A stretch of 64,000 nt of DNA from Anastatus disparis (lineage: Eukaryota; Arthropoda; Insecta; Hymenoptera; Eupelmidae), in contig JAFFSR010000301.1 of the NCBI GenBank assembly GCA_017163975.1, positions 5,744,271-5,808,270 of the forward strand, in the 5' to 3' direction. The notes under the pieces are model-generated. The model made no database searches, was not told where the DNA came from, and saw only the letters and a list, made by a program, of their open reading frames with translations. Positions 1 through 11,479 of the stretch are shown here, one piece after another (positions within the stretch are counted from its first letter, which is position 1; each line of letters begins with the position of its first letter). The position numbers and the translations under genes are program-made.

Positions 1-393
1 AACAGAGTGGAAGGCTAAAAGGACGAATGGGCTGAGAAGTTCCGGCAAGAGATCAAACGTGCTCACCGGGAAAAAGAAGCCAAGGAGCGTGAAGCTCGAG
101 AAGCGGCAGCTCGCTTCGAAGATTTGAGAAGGCGAGCTGGGGCATCAACTGATGTTCCGCTGCGATCTCGAGCGACACATGATTCTCGGCCATGCCTATA
201 AACATCAAGGGATAGGTCCAGGACACGGTCGAAGTCAAGATCGACAGGGAACAACACCAACACGACTACCGGGGATTCAAGACCATCTGAACCCCGGCAA
301 AACCGGTTCTGCTACTGGTGTGGCGAACCGGCAGTCAGGGATCCGGCCAGGTGTCCGAACGAGGTAGCTCATGATAGAAGTAAGCGGCCTTGA
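1..393 (+). pseudogene. 3' end of a Ty3/gypsy-type gag, decayed
   Basis: Frame 1 is a gag-like C-terminus ending in TGA at 391-393. It has a charged Glu/Arg/Ala-rich stretch (about 70-135) likely to form a coiled coil, then an Arg/Ser-rich stretch, then a zinc-knuckle-like run with CYWC followed by GEPA and a distal Cys near 352. The His expected in a CCHC knuckle is not visible. In-frame TAA codons lie at 16-18 and 199-201, so this is not an intact gene. Only about 215 bp separate the stop from a polypurine tract and LTR, so no pol lies between them: the element is either gag-only or internally deleted. The 5' part lies outside the window. The Ty3/gypsy call is inferred from the knuckle remnant and the LTR context. 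Confidence 0.55.
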
Positions 394-607
394 AGAGAAA
401 CCCACAAGCGCGCAAAAAGAAATTAGCGTCAGCCAGGACCCTTGCGAAGCCTCTCGCCGGGCCCTGACTAAATGTATATATTGTACATAAAATTATTTTT
501 TATTGTATAATAAATTTAGTCTATTGTAGTCGTGCGCTTAATTCTTTTGTCATACCTAGATCCCCATTTCAGGTACAGAATTTGCATCTTGAGAATATGC
601 AACATCT

Positions 608-617
608 GGGGAGGGGA
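608..617 (+). other. Polypurine tract of the first LTR element
   Basis: GGGGAGGGGA immediately precedes a TGTAACG LTR start. This is the normal plus-strand primer arrangement in LTR retroelements. Confidence 0.7.
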
Positions 618-1380
618 TGTAACGAGTATCGATACTATACTCGTCATGTATGCTGCGCCAGCTTTGCAGGCAAGGGCAGCACACAGTGGACTAAGATAAC
701 CACATGTGAGGCGCTTTGTGTCGGCTTACATGAGGTCTATGCAAACGAGAAGCACGCAGGTAAGAACGATATGAAGAGAGAGGAAAATAGCTCACTCTTT
801 CTATTTAATCATTATTCGTATCACCAAGGTAAGCCTTGATAGCTTTTTGCCGCGCTCTCTCTGATAAAAAGTTTTTATCGCTTGAATTAACAGAATTGAT
901 ATAGGCCACGGGTTTGACAGTGTTGCGTAAGTGTGTGCATTAGTGGTGTCAAATACTTGTGTGTGTAGGCAGATCGCTGCGCACAATATTTGACATGAAA
1001 TCTTTGTTTGATTTTAGTGGAACCACCTACACAACAACCGGTATACAGATAGCAGTGTATAAGAGAGAGACAGCGAGCCGGCTTTTTCCTTATCTTATCT
1101 TTGTATTGATTGCGCGCGATTGCCAAATTAAATAAGGTACGTTGGTTGCAACCTCGTGTGCGTTCGCGTATAATAATTATTTTCATTTTGCAGCGCCGTT
1201 ATTAATTTAATTATTAATCCATTAGTTAAATTTTATAAGCTCGGTCTGAGCGTTAAATTTAATATCTTTTACATTTTTTTTATTTTCCTTACTTTCAATA
1301 AATAAAATCATTTATTTTTCTTTTAAATAAAGCTTTATCGTTATTTATTTTGTCTGGTGTAGTAAAGATTTACCACGCCA
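618..1380 (+). repeat. 3' LTR of the first Ty3/gypsy-type element
   Basis: It starts TGTAACGAG directly after the polypurine tract and contains several AATAAA-type signals near 1297-1330. The right edge is a guess: a TACCACGCCA-like end near 1380 fits a terminal CA, but there is no second LTR in the window for comparison. The overlapping short ORFs show no recognisable protein. Confidence 0.5.
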
Positions 1381-2036
1381 AAGTACCTAATCATACATAT
1401 TATACATTTGATTTATTTCATATATGACTGGCAATTAGCACGCTTTTTTATTAACAAAAGAAATCGCACAGTTGTTTATTATATTTAATTTTGCAATTGA
1501 AGTACGAGTTCTGAACGGCTGGTGTAAGTGATCAGCTGATTACATTATGACAGGTGAGATACTAGTAACAAAAAGTTGCTAGTATATTAGTATTGAATTT
1601 CATTATTAACCTGTTACATTATATTTAATATAAAGCTGAAGTGAAAGTTTGTTTATAATATTTTTGCATCCCTTACTTTTCTCAAAAATAAAGCGGTAGA
1701 ATTTTTTTTCTTGTGCATCAATATTCATAACAATAATATCTATTGCACTCAACCTTCAATTTGCAGATACATCGATGAATACTTCAGTAAATAATAAAAA
1801 CTCAATTGGGCAAGAACAGTGAATCCGTCCTGCTCTTAAAAAAGAAATTTTTAATTGAATTTAGTTTTTTACATACTTAAAAAAAAGTAGATGTTGGCAC
1901 AATAATGTGAATCTATTGTAGTTTTCTCATTTGTGGAATGATAACATCAAATTATCCCTATTTGTAGATAGTAACTATAATATTTATCCTTTCATAAAGG
2001 AAAAAATTCAACTTCATGCCTTATGTTGAGGGGGAT
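1381..2036. other. AT-rich stretch, no gene seen
   Basis: Unique-looking AT-rich DNA without a persuasive ORF or repeat. It ends in TTGAGGGGGA followed by TGTAAAAG, which resembles a polypurine tract and LTR start, but no LTR body can be recognised behind it. Confidence 0.5.
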
Positions 2037-2245
2037 GTAAAAGTGTATATGATTTATACATAGCTAACGACATTGCAGTTTGCCAAATTTTTAATCTTTA
2101 TTCAAAAATTTTTCAAAATATCTCCATATTAAGGTTTTTATTAGTAAAAATTAAAGGCTATAATACAGAGATATTTTTTAAATTTTTGGATTAAAAATCA
2201 AAAATTCGAAAAACTGTAATGTTGGTATTTTACATTCTCTTAAGC
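2037..2245. repeat. Small degenerate foldback
   Basis: It begins TGTAAAA and ends TTTTACA. A CATTGCAGTTT...AATTTTTAATC block near 2072 recurs inverted near 2196-2225. The arms are diverged. It could be a short MITE or an LTR fragment. Confidence 0.35.
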
Positions 2246-2336
2246 GTATAATTTTATTTTTAATCAATAGTCACCGTAATAATTTATTATTAAATTATTT
2301 TTTATTTTAAAATAATGGATACAAACAATCGCCAAG

Positions 2337-3819
2337 ATGGCGTCAGAGGCGAAAGTGCCTCCCGACAAGTCTAAAGATAAATATTTTAAATGTCATCCTA
2401 AACAGAAGTGTACAACTGTAGTGTGCCTAATTTGTGAAAGTGTTTACCATAAAAGTGATTTTGAAAGATTAGATAATATAAAATATATCAGTAACACCTT
2501 GGTAATATGTCCAGATCATGTGGACAAAATAACCTTAACCTCAAAAAATGATAACGTGGAACTAAATGAAAATGCAAAAATATTAATAGCACAAATAAAA
2601 CTAAAACAAAGAGAATAATTAAAAAAGAAATATTAGAAGAAATTTCAGGTCAAGAAGGAGATCATAATGAAACAATTTATGAAAATAACTTAGGATTGGA
2701 AAATTTCAAAATAGAAAATACATTATTAAAACAACTTAATAATGAACTTGAAGATAAAAACGCCTTATTAAAAGAATTGCTCGAAAAAGAAAAGAATAGC
2801 AACAATATCAATAACAATCATCAATATCAGAAATTGCAATACCAATATCAAAAATCTTATGCAGAAGTGATTACAAACAAGAAACCAATGCAAAAACACA
2901 TACCAAAAATTACAGTTAAAAAAACTAAAAAAGAAGGAAAAGTTTCTGCAAAGCATTTTGTTTTACATTACTTAAATAAAGAAAAAAGTATACAAACGAA
3001 AAGAATAAGCTATAAAAGTGATGACGAAGTCGTGATAGATTGCATGAATGAGGAAAGTGTAGCTACTGTAGAAAACTTATTAAAACAAAAAACACAAAAT
3101 AGTTTTAAAGTACAAACAGAACAACTAATGAATCCGAAAATGAAAATTGTTAGAATAGAAAAATTTAATAAGTGTAAAGACGCTGATATTGAAGAAGACA
3201 TCAATAAAAGAAATTTCAAAAATGACAAATCAGCAATAACGCCTGCAAAGTTTTGCATATGTATACCAATAAGACATCTAAAACAGAAACTGCAATAATT
3301 GAGGTAACAGCCGAAATTTATAAGAAAATTAAAGAGGACAATGATAAAATTTTTGTGGGACACCAAAGATGTAAGGTCTATGACCTTATTAATGTTAAAC
3401 CATGCTATAAATGTGGAAGATTTGGACATAGTACAACAAAATGCTACAATGAGGTGGCATGTACGAAATGCGCAGGGAAACATGAGGCGAATCATTGTAA
3501 TAAAAATATTTTGCAATGTGTTAATTGCATTTACAGCAATAACAAATACCAAGCTAACCATGATACAAATCACTCTGCATGTGATAGTGACACGTGTGCA
3601 ATATTCAATTCAAAAATAAAAAAATACATAGAACAGACTGATTATCCAATGAAGCCTGTTTTACCAAAATATGATGGTACAGCAGGAAACTACCAAAGAA
3701 GATCTACAACTACACAATCGATGACGTCTATAACAGAAGCACTGACGGGAAGCAGGAACAGTTTATTAAGTGACGACTCACCTCGGCATATAAACAATAA
3801 TAAACGCAATGGCACATAA
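2337..3819 (+). pseudogene. LINE ORF1, PHD-like finger plus three CCHC knuckles, two frameshifts
   Basis: ORF1 is the nucleic-acid-binding protein that packages LINE RNA. Three open stretches cover it: 2337-2618 (ATG start), about 2600-3298, and about 3253-3819. The first holds a Cys/His-rich, PHD-like pattern beginning FKCHPKQKC and ending LVICPDH. The second is rich in Lys, Glu and Asn and probably contains a coiled coil near 2696-2800. The third holds three zinc knuckles: CYKCGRFGHSTTKC, then CTKCAGKHEANHC, then a CVNC-initiated one. Frame changes fall near 2605-2618 in an A-rich run and near 3253-3298. The last stretch ends TAA at 3817-3819 and overlaps the ORF2 ATG by 11 nt, a compact coupling seen in this LINE group. 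Confidence 0.75.
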
Positions 3820-5416
3820 TAATGATATAGATATAGGAGAAAATGAAAAAATTTGTGATAGTCTTGAAACTCTCAACGGATATGTTTGTGATACTAATAA
3901 CTTAATACTTTATGTAAATATAAGAAGCTTAAACGCAAATTTTGAAAGATTACAAATGTTGGTTGAGGGTTTGGTGACTAAGCCGAATATAATTGTATGT
4001 GCAGAGACATGGAATCTTGAACATTATAAATACTATGGGATAAATGGGTACAAAATATACTACAATAATAGTAGATTAAATAAAGCAGATGGTGTGGTTA
4101 TGTATATTAGTGAAAACTTGTGTGAGACAACTAGTACAGAGAATTATGGTAAACTAAGTACAATAAATACTAAAATCAAAATGCAAGATAACGAAAATAT
4201 AGAAATAAGCGGAATATACAGATCACATGACTTACATAAAATGGAATTTATATTAAATTTAGAAAGATTCTTAAAAACAAAGAAAAATATTAAAAATCAT
4301 TATATTATTGGGGATTTTAACATTGATATCTTGGAGCAGGACTGTCTCAGTCTTGATTTCCTAAATAATTTCTTAGAAAAAGGATACATACCTTACTTTA
4401 ATGGTGTAACAAGGCCAAAAGATAACAATTCTGAAGGTTCTTGCATAGATAATGTTTTTATTAAAACAGATGGTAAAAATATTAAATCATACAAATTAAG
4501 TCTGGATTTTACAGATCATTTTCCATTAATAGTCACGACTGAAAATATATGTTCTAAAGAAATTGATAAAGTTAATTACAGTAAAATAAGCTATTATAAA
4601 TTGAAAAATATTGTAAAATCAAAGAACTGGGAATTAATCAAGACTGAGACAAATCCTGATTTAGCTATTGAAATGATAATTAGCGAAATTCAAAATTGTA
4701 TGAACTTGGCAATAAAGAGTAGTAAAAGTAGTGATAAAAATAAACCAAGAAAATCTTGGATTACTAAAGGAATTATAAAATCATGTAATACAAAAGATAA
4801 TCTATACAAACAATGGAAAAAAAATCCAAACAACGAAATTTTAAAACAAGATTTCAAAAATTATACGAAAATTTTGAATAATTTAATTAAAGAAGCAAAA
4901 ATAATATATGAAAGAAAAATAGTTGAAAAGAATAAAAATGATACAAAAAATATATGGAAGTATGTACATGATAAATTAGGTAATAAAAAAAGAAAAAATA
5001 ACATAAAATATTTGCGTGATGAAAATAACAAAATTATAAATGACAATAAAGAAATGGCCAATTATATAAATAAATATTATAGTGAAATAGGAGAAAAACT
5101 AAGCCAAAAAATCGAACAACCTAAAGAAAAAATAATACTGCCACCAATGGTCTCAAACACAATTTATTTAAGCCCAACAAATTATTTTGAAGTACATAAG
5201 ATAATACATAGGTTAAAGGATAAGTCTGGTGCAGTTGATAACATAAATATGAAAATATTAAAAGCTATATCTGAAAATATTTCGGAAGTTTTGGCCCATG
5301 TTTTCAATCGGTGCATGGAAAAGTCTGTTTGGCCAGAAGTTCTTAAAATAGCAGAAATAATACCAATTTATAAAGCAATAAACATATTGTGTCAAATTAC
5401 AGACCGATATCACTGA
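3809..5416 (+). pseudogene. LINE ORF2, endonuclease half
   Basis: ORF2 starts at ATG 3809. Residues about 35-245 form an APE-type endonuclease, which nicks target DNA for target-primed reverse transcription. Visible motifs are NIRSLN, CAETW with the catalytic Glu, GDFNID, SCIDNVF and TDHFPL with the catalytic His. A Lys-rich linker follows (about residues 300-430), then the first RT motifs (LKDKSGAVDNINMKILK). The frame ends at a TGA at 5414-5416, but the RT continues one frame over from about 5380, so there is a single-nucleotide indel near 5370-5390. The endonuclease residues look intact. Family: CR1/L2/Jockey-like, inferred from motif style. Confidence 0.8.
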
Positions 5417-6663
5417 TTTCGAATGTGGCTAAGATTTTCGAAAGAATAATCTATAATAGAATATATAATTTTGTGCAGAAAAATAAACTGATTAATTTAC
5501 ATCAATTTGGTTTTGTTAAGGGTAAGGGAACCAAAGACGCTTTGAAATATATATTGAATATAATATACAATAAATTAGATAAAAGTGAACCTATAATTGT
5601 CACATTTTTAGATTTAGCCAAAGCATTTGATACGGTTAATCATGAAATACTTCTTGATAAATTGTATAATTATGGTATCAGAGGGAATGCTAACCAACTA
5701 CTCAAAAATTATTTAACGAATAGAAAACAATCAGTAAAAATACAGGATTCCAAAAGTGAATATTGTAAAATTAGTACAGGTGTTCCTCAGGGAACAATAT
5801 TAGAATCTCTCATTTTTATACTATACATTAATGATATGTTGGATAATTTACCAAAAGGTTCCATATTATCTTATGCAGATGATACGGCAATAATATCGGA
5901 AGAAAAAACGTGGCAAGCCACACAAGATAAAATGAATGAATATCTTGCATATGTTAATGTATGGTTGGCTTGGAACAAATTAACTCTAAATGTTGAAAAA
6001 ACAGTATTTATGCCTTTTGGTAATTACAAGAATAGTATTCCAAAAACTTTAGAAGTTGAAATTAATAATAAGAAAATAAAAGGTGTTGAAAATTTTAAAT
6101 ACTTGGGAATTATTTTTGATTCGAATATGAGATGGGATATGAACGTAGAGAACTTAATAAAGAAAACCAAATATCTTACATTTATATTTTCCAAATTAGC
6201 TTATATTATGCATACAAAAACATTACTTATAATATATTATGCATTATTTAATAGCATAATTAGTTATGGAATAATTGCTTGGGGAGGCATTTACAAAAGT
6301 AATATAAGATCATTGCAAAGTTTACAAAACAGAATACTAAAAATAATCTATAAAAACACTTTTGAAATAGAAAACTATCCCCTAAATTTAGAGCAACTAT
6401 TCTCTTTAGAGTCATTAATGTTTCATTACCATGAATTGATGGATAAACATAAGGTACAAAATAGCAGTACTAGGAAAAAATGTTTGCAAATGCCAAAAAT
6501 GATTAAAAAGATTAGTGAGAAAAATAGTTATACTGTAGCTATAAGACTTTATAATTTACTACCGAATGATCTCAAAACAATTGAGAGTAATAAAAAATCA
6601 ATTAAGAAAAAGTTAAAGAAATGGATTAAGTCTAATATATATAAAGATGTACTTGGGGGTTAG
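5389..6663 (+). pseudogene. LINE ORF2, reverse transcriptase half
   Basis: This continues the preceding reading after an indel. The first codon of the open stretch is GTG and is not a true start. Motifs in order: SNYRPISL, HQFGFVKGKGT, FLDLAKAFDTVNHE with the first catalytic Asp, STGVPQGTILESLIFILYIND, and YADDT with the catalytic Asp pair. The thumb/C-terminal region follows, with FKYLGIIFD. The extra C-terminal domain typical of this LINE group is present, and the frame ends TAG at 6661-6663. No RNase H domain is evident, consistent with CR1/L2 elements. All polymerase active-site residues are retained. Confidence 0.85.
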
Positions 6664-6908
6664 AGAGATATAATATATATGAATTACGTTCATCCTACTA
6701 ATATTTTAGTTGGACTGAGCGATGTGATAAAAATATTAAAACACAAATAGCAAGGGTACACTACTTATATTTTTATTATTACTTGTATTAGTTTGTAAGT
6801 TAGTTATATAAGTATTTTCTGTAATTGATACCAGACCTACGATCAGGCATACTTTGCCTATGTAGGATTACTTTGTAATTAACTGGTTGATAAATAAATA
6901 AAAAAAAG
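6664..6908 (+). other. LINE 3' UTR and simple-repeat tail
   Basis: A short 3' UTR contains a small stem-forming stretch near 6837-6870 and ends in GATAAATAAATAAAAAAAA. Short AT tandem tails are usual at CR1/L2-like 3' ends. Confidence 0.65.
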
Positions 6909-7172
6909 ATTTTTTATTATAGTGTTGAACATTTCAAATTAAACACGCATGGCATTTCACGAAATATAACATATGGTCAAGTTAATGAAAGAATTTTTTA
7001 ATTTGATAAGCGAATACTCAACATACTTGTTTCCTAGTGAAACACAATAAAGGATTAGTCGCTTCTGTAGGAAAAATGAAGCAAAATGCATAGTAAACCA
7101 CAATATAGATATTTATATATATACTTTGTCCGTATTCGGGTGAAATATAAGTCGAGAACAATATTTGTCACT
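6909..7172. other. Spacer between the LINE and an LTR element
   Basis: AT-rich, with no gene recognised. The last bases (CACT at 7169-7172) nearly match CGCT after the 3' LTR at 17831, a possible diverged 4-bp target duplication. Confidence 0.5.
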
Positions 7173-7487
7173 TGTAACCATGTAAAGGAATTTAAGAGTT
7201 CGCGCTCTGTTTCATGCGCGTTTAATTACACGCACCTCAGGGAAGAAAAGAGGGCGTCATTTCATTAATCTTAAAGCGAGCACGCGAAAAACTCGCTCTC
7301 TTGCTCACCGTCCGTCGCAGCGTACAGACGTTCACCTGAAGATACCTAATGACTGAGGCTCCAGAAGCTGAAAATTTTATCGAGACAAAGAAGAGGACGG
7401 TGGGTGACGAGCCCCTGTGCGATACTCATCGATGAGAAAAGATAAGTAAAACGGCCGTATTTTGCGTAAGATTGTAATTGCGTTTTA
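7173..7487 (+). repeat. 5' LTR, first part
   Basis: Aligns base for base with 17452-17766 of the 3' LTR. It stops at TTTA (7484-7487), where a DNA transposon begins. The LTR resumes at 11480. Confidence 0.95.
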
Positions 7488-8037
7488 GGCTGATTCCATT
7501 TCAAATCGAACAGTCAGTATACACTCTAGTCACCAATTACTGCGCTAATAGAGTATGTTATTCTACCCTAAAAATAAGGGTATACGTATTTTTTTATTTT
7601 GCTGAAATATCAAAATTGCATCAGATATGCACTTTTGAAAATTGCATACAAAAACTAAATGTTAAAACTGAAAATGTTAAGAATAACTCTAGAGGGCCAT
7701 CGTTTTACCAATTTTCAATGAATTTTGATAAACCTTATTTTGTTTTATTATGTTTTAAGCCCTCTTTAATTCAGTGCAAGAAATTTCAAAAAAGACTAAA
7801 AAATGACTAAGATATGTGCATTTTACGAAAAAATGCACTTTTTATGCACATGCATTTTTCTCGAAAAACCCATTTTTTTTTTTGCTGAAATTTTTTGTGC
7901 TCATAGAGGACCAAATAACCTATCTAATGGTACTTGGTTAATCCTGTACTTATTTGTTTGAAGCGAGAAAAAAATTCACAAATTTTATTGGAAAAATTTT
8001 TGTATATACGTTCGAAAGTCTTAAGCAATGTTCATTC
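7488..8037 (+). repeat. Left terminal inverted repeat of the DNA transposon
   Basis: The outer part (7488-7803) is the inverse of 11163-11475. The inner part (about 7806-8037) is the inverse of 9712-9957. A short open stretch here (7478-7810) is only TIR sequence. Confidence 0.9.
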
Positions 8038-8101
8038 CAACGCTGTCGCATGCTTCGCTCATTATTTGTTTACCTTTGTATGTATGTATATATCATCAAT
8101 A

Positions 8102-8103
<2 letters not shown>

Positions 8104-8154
<51 letters not shown>
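8104..8154. repeat. (TA)n microsatellite
   Basis: An uninterrupted TA dinucleotide run of about 50 bp inside the DNA transposon. Confidence 0.95.
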
Positions 8155-8157
<3 letters not shown>

Positions 8158-8419
8158 TCGTAATATAAAAATAAATATTAAAAAATAGAAAATAATAATT
8201 CTATTCGTGTATATCTATATTATGTATGTTTCGATGTACAGACAATAGGAGGCTCATTCGCGGACAAATACCTCGCGTAACCAAAACAGCATATTAGAAT
8301 TGTTATATACAAGCTAGTTATTCTTACGTCTGCTTTGAAAGGTACTTTTCGGACTTGTGAAAAAGTAAACAAAACTCTGCAATTACGATGTCCGAAATTC
8401 ACTCTTCTACAAGAATTCG

Positions 8420-9474
8420 ATGTCCGATTTTTTTCAAATGCATAAGAAGGTAGTTTATAAAAGCAGAAATTTACGTTTTAGACCGTTGGAAGATTTGGCC
8501 ATTAATTTGGCACAGCTTTATCTAGATTTAAAGATACTGCCCTCTACTAATGTATGCAAAAATTGCCATGAACGCATATCAAAAATGATTTTAAGTGATC
8601 TTGAATCTACATCTGAAAATGAAATCACTGAACTTTTTAGCGGAAAACATGATGATTTTATCCCCAAGACACCCGAACGAATGCAGGAATTAAACGAGAG
8701 TATTAATACAATTTTACCTCAATGCGTCTCGCCGCTAAAAAGAAAAACTGCAATACCTAAAAATTTAACAGAAAATTACGTATCTAAAAAGAAAAAATCT
8801 TTAATTTCAGCTTTTTCTGCTACTGTCGGAAGTAAATTAGAAGATGCGTATGGTATTTCAGTTGAATCAATAGAATCGGACAAAAGTTCGACTGAAAACT
8901 ATTGGAACAAATTTGTAGAAAATTTTAAATCGGCTTTAGAAAAATGTTCTTCTGTTTCGGAGAAAATAAAACTTCTAACTCTACTACCTTCAAAATTAAG
9001 CAAAATAAAAATTTGCTCACTATTCCCGAATATAAGCGAGTATATGATAAATAAATCAAGAAATCTCGTGAAAAATAAAGGAGTTTATTCGGAGCCAGAT
9101 TCATATACTGGTCATCCTATTAATGAAAATACAAAAAATATCGCTATGGAATATTTTTTAAATGATGATTTTAATTGTAGTAGACAAAGTCCAAATAAAT
9201 CTGATGTTGTTACTGTTAAAGTTAATAATACAAAAACTAAAAAAGTTAAACGGTTTCTTACTCGAAGCTTAAAAGAAACATATAGTCAATTAAGACAAGA
9301 AAATCCAACTTACATTTAGGAAAATCGAAATTCTATAGTCTAAGACCAAGTTTCGTCTTAACAAGCCTTGTGAAGGAAACTTGTCTTTGTGTACATTGCG
9401 AAAATTTTGAACTGTTTCTTACAAGTTTAATTCGTTTTAGAGGCGATAATAATTCTGAATTAGATTTAATTTAA
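8420..9474 (+). pseudogene. N-terminal half of a transposase-like protein, frameshifted
   Basis: An open frame from about 8420 to TAG 9319 gives about 300 residues. The reading continues one frame over from 9319 to TAA near 9474, so a one-base indel lies around 9316-9319. Visible features are a CKNCHERI cysteine motif near residue 48, a basic patch (VSKKKKSL), a SYTGHPINENTKNIAMEYF motif, and after the shift a KETCLCVHCENF motif. The GHPINE...ENPTY...CVxxHxN style recalls, from memory, an uncharacterised transposon-associated protein family common in arthropods and Hydra. The C-terminal half is absent, so this copy cannot be autonomous. The first codon of the open stretch may not be the true start; an upstream exon is possible. 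Confidence 0.55.
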
Positions 9475-9711
9475 GTTATACATGCACTGACTAAAGTGAA
9501 AGACAAGAAAAAAAAGTCAAACGTCGTAAGGCTACACTTAGAACTAAAAATAATAAGTGCAAAAATAAAAAAAAGTAATTATTTATAATTATATTTTTGA
9601 CGCATCCCAACAGTGAGAGGCAAGGGGAACTCACTTTAAAAAAGCACCCCGGAGGGAACAGAAACCTTCTACGTTCACGTCGTTGTTCCTGGGTAATGCT
9701 AAAAGAAGGAT
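9475..9711. other. Internal remnant of the DNA transposon
   Basis: No coding sequence is recognisable between the truncated transposase and the right TIR. It includes a more GC-rich patch (about 9600-9700) of unknown origin. Confidence 0.5.
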
Positions 9712-9957
9712 AGTGTTTAAATCTACATTGCTTAATATTTCCGAACGTATATACAAAAATTTTTCACCAATAAAATTTGTGAATTTTTTTTCTCGCTTTA
9801 AACAAATAAGTACGGGATCAACCAAGTACCATTAGATAGGTAATTTGGTCCTCTATGAGCACAAAAAATTTCAGCAAAAAAAAAAATGGGTTTTTCGAGA
9901 AAAATGCATGTGCATAAAAAGTGCATTTTTTGGTAAAATGCACATATCTTAGTCATT
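9712..9957 (-). repeat. Right TIR of the DNA transposon, inner segment
   Basis: Reverse complement of about 7806-8037, ending at CTTAGTCATTTTT, where the mate sequence breaks off and resumes at 11163. Confidence 0.85.
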
Positions 9958-9986
9958 TTTACTACGTTTTTATTAATTCGCTTTGG

Positions 9987-10017
<31 letters not shown>

Positions 10018-11162
10018 TCGGTACAAATTTTGCAACCGATTGTAAACTAACTTCCCGATGAGCTAGAGACTTGAAATTTTAAATATAGCTCAGAACTGGA
10101 TGACAATGCAATATTATAAAAAAAATATATATATTTACCGAACAATATATTAATATATTCGATCATATACGGAGATGTTGGCAAAATTAAAGATTTGAAG
10201 ATTTTATATATAGATACACTTTTAACATTAGTGTCTAAACATCTTCGAAAATTTTAAAAATCCTTTTTTGATATATTAATATATTAATATATTCAATATT
10301 ATATTTTTGCACGCATTGTTGGATAATATAATTAAAAATATATATTCCCACCGAAAAATATTTTAATATATTTAATTATAAACGGAGATATTGGCAAAAT
10401 TGAAGATTTGAAGATTTTATATATAGATATACTTTTAACGTTAGTGTCTAACCATTTTCGAAAATTTTTAAAATTCTTTAACTTGTCATATATTGCAATT
10501 AGACATAAATTACAGCATTTTCTATTATACATATAGAATTGGAGACTGTATTTTATTCATTTTATGGTCTAACAATGCATAAAACAATAAATCTTGGTTG
10601 AATTTCTAATGGCGTCATTATCGTCAAAATGGCGGGAAACTCACCATGCGATTACGTGTTCTCTAAAAAAAATAGATGAAACACGTTTTAGTCCCTTGAC
10701 AACAATATATATGCTATATAATATGTACTGTTGGACAACACGATAAATAATATTAATAATAATAATAATAATAATACCAAAATGTATAAGATAATATTTA
10801 AATAAAAAAAAAATTTTCAATCTACCACGTTTTTTAATTGAACTAAAAAGTATAAAATAATATTAAAAATAAAAAAAAAACTTTTTAATGTACTACGTTT
10901 TTATAATGAACCAAAAAGTATAAAATAATGTGTAATAAAATGAAAAATGAATAATGATTTGAAATAAAAAAAACGTGGGGCGCATACAATACATAATAAT
11001 AAACATGGGGCGCATACAATACATAATAATAAACATGCGCCCCACGTTTTTTTTATTTCAAATCATTATTCATTTTTCATTTTATTACACATTATTTTAT
11101 ACTTTTTGGTTCATTATAAAAACGTAGTACATTAAAAAGTTTTTTTTTTATTTTTAATATTA
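9958..11162. mobile_element. Unclassified insertion inside the right TIR
   Basis: About 1.2 kb present in the right TIR but absent from the left TIR. It contains a (TCTG)n run (about 9989-10015), two related segments near 10140-10250 and 10380-10480 (both with AGATTTGAAGATTTTATATA), an (AAT)n run, and a long hairpin at its right side. No ORF is recognisable. It looks like a non-autonomous element of a family I cannot name. Confidence 0.6.
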
Positions 11163-11163
11163 T
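10868..11163. repeat. Near-perfect ~145-bp inverted repeat (hairpin)
   Basis: The block with TACTACGTTTTTATAATG (10908-10925) to GTGGGGCGCATAC near 10985 recurs inverted at about 11036-11163. The loop carries a 30-bp direct duplication with CATGGGGCGCATACAATAC. A diverged extra copy of the arm start lies at about 10800-10868. Confidence 0.85.
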
Positions 11164-11475
11164 TTAGTCTTTTTTGAAATTTCTTGCACTGAATTAAAGA
11201 GGGCTTAAAACATAATAAAACAAAATAAGGTTTACCAAAATTCATTGAAAATTGGTAAAACGATAGTCCTCTAGAGTTTTTCTCAACATTTTCAGTTTTA
11301 ACATTTAGTTTTTGTATGCAATTTTCAAAAGTGCATATCTGATGCAATTTTGATATTTCAGCAAAATGAAAAAATACGTATACCCTTATTTTTAGGGTAG
11401 AATAACATACTCTATTAGCGCAGTAATTGGTGACTTGAGTGTATACTGACTGTTCGATTTGAAATGGAATCAGCC
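11163..11475 (-). repeat. Right TIR of the DNA transposon, outer segment
   Basis: Reverse complement of 7488-7803, ending GGAATCAGCC against the TTTA target duplication. Confidence 0.9.
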
Positions 11476-11479
11476 TTTA

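Larger units (their letters stand above)
2250..6908 (+). mobile_element. Non-LTR retrotransposon (LINE), CR1/Jockey-like
   Basis: ORF1 has a cysteine/histidine-rich N-terminus and three zinc knuckles. ORF2 has an apurinic-type endonuclease and a reverse transcriptase. The 3' UTR ends in a TAAATAAATA-type tail near 6890-6908. This order is typical of the CR1/L2/Jockey group. The 5' boundary is uncertain and no clear target duplication was found. ORF1 has two frame changes and ORF2 has one, so the copy is dead but looks nearly full length. Confidence 0.85.
7488..11475. mobile_element. DNA transposon with ~550-bp TIRs and 4-bp TTTA target duplication
   Basis: The ends are GGCTGATTCCATTTC and its complement. 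TTTA flanks both sides (7484-7487 and 11476-11479) and occurs once at the same place in the uninterrupted 3' LTR, which fixes the boundaries exactly. The left TIR runs 7488 to about 8037. The right TIR is split by an insertion into 9712-9957 and 11163-11475. A truncated transposase-like gene lies inside. Long TIRs with a 4-bp duplication recall Sola-type or Kolobok-type superfamilies, but I cannot assign it securely. Confidence 0.9.

Noticed and set aside
7086..7268. 60-residue ORF across the LTR start
   Set aside because: Spans the LTR boundary and has no domain.
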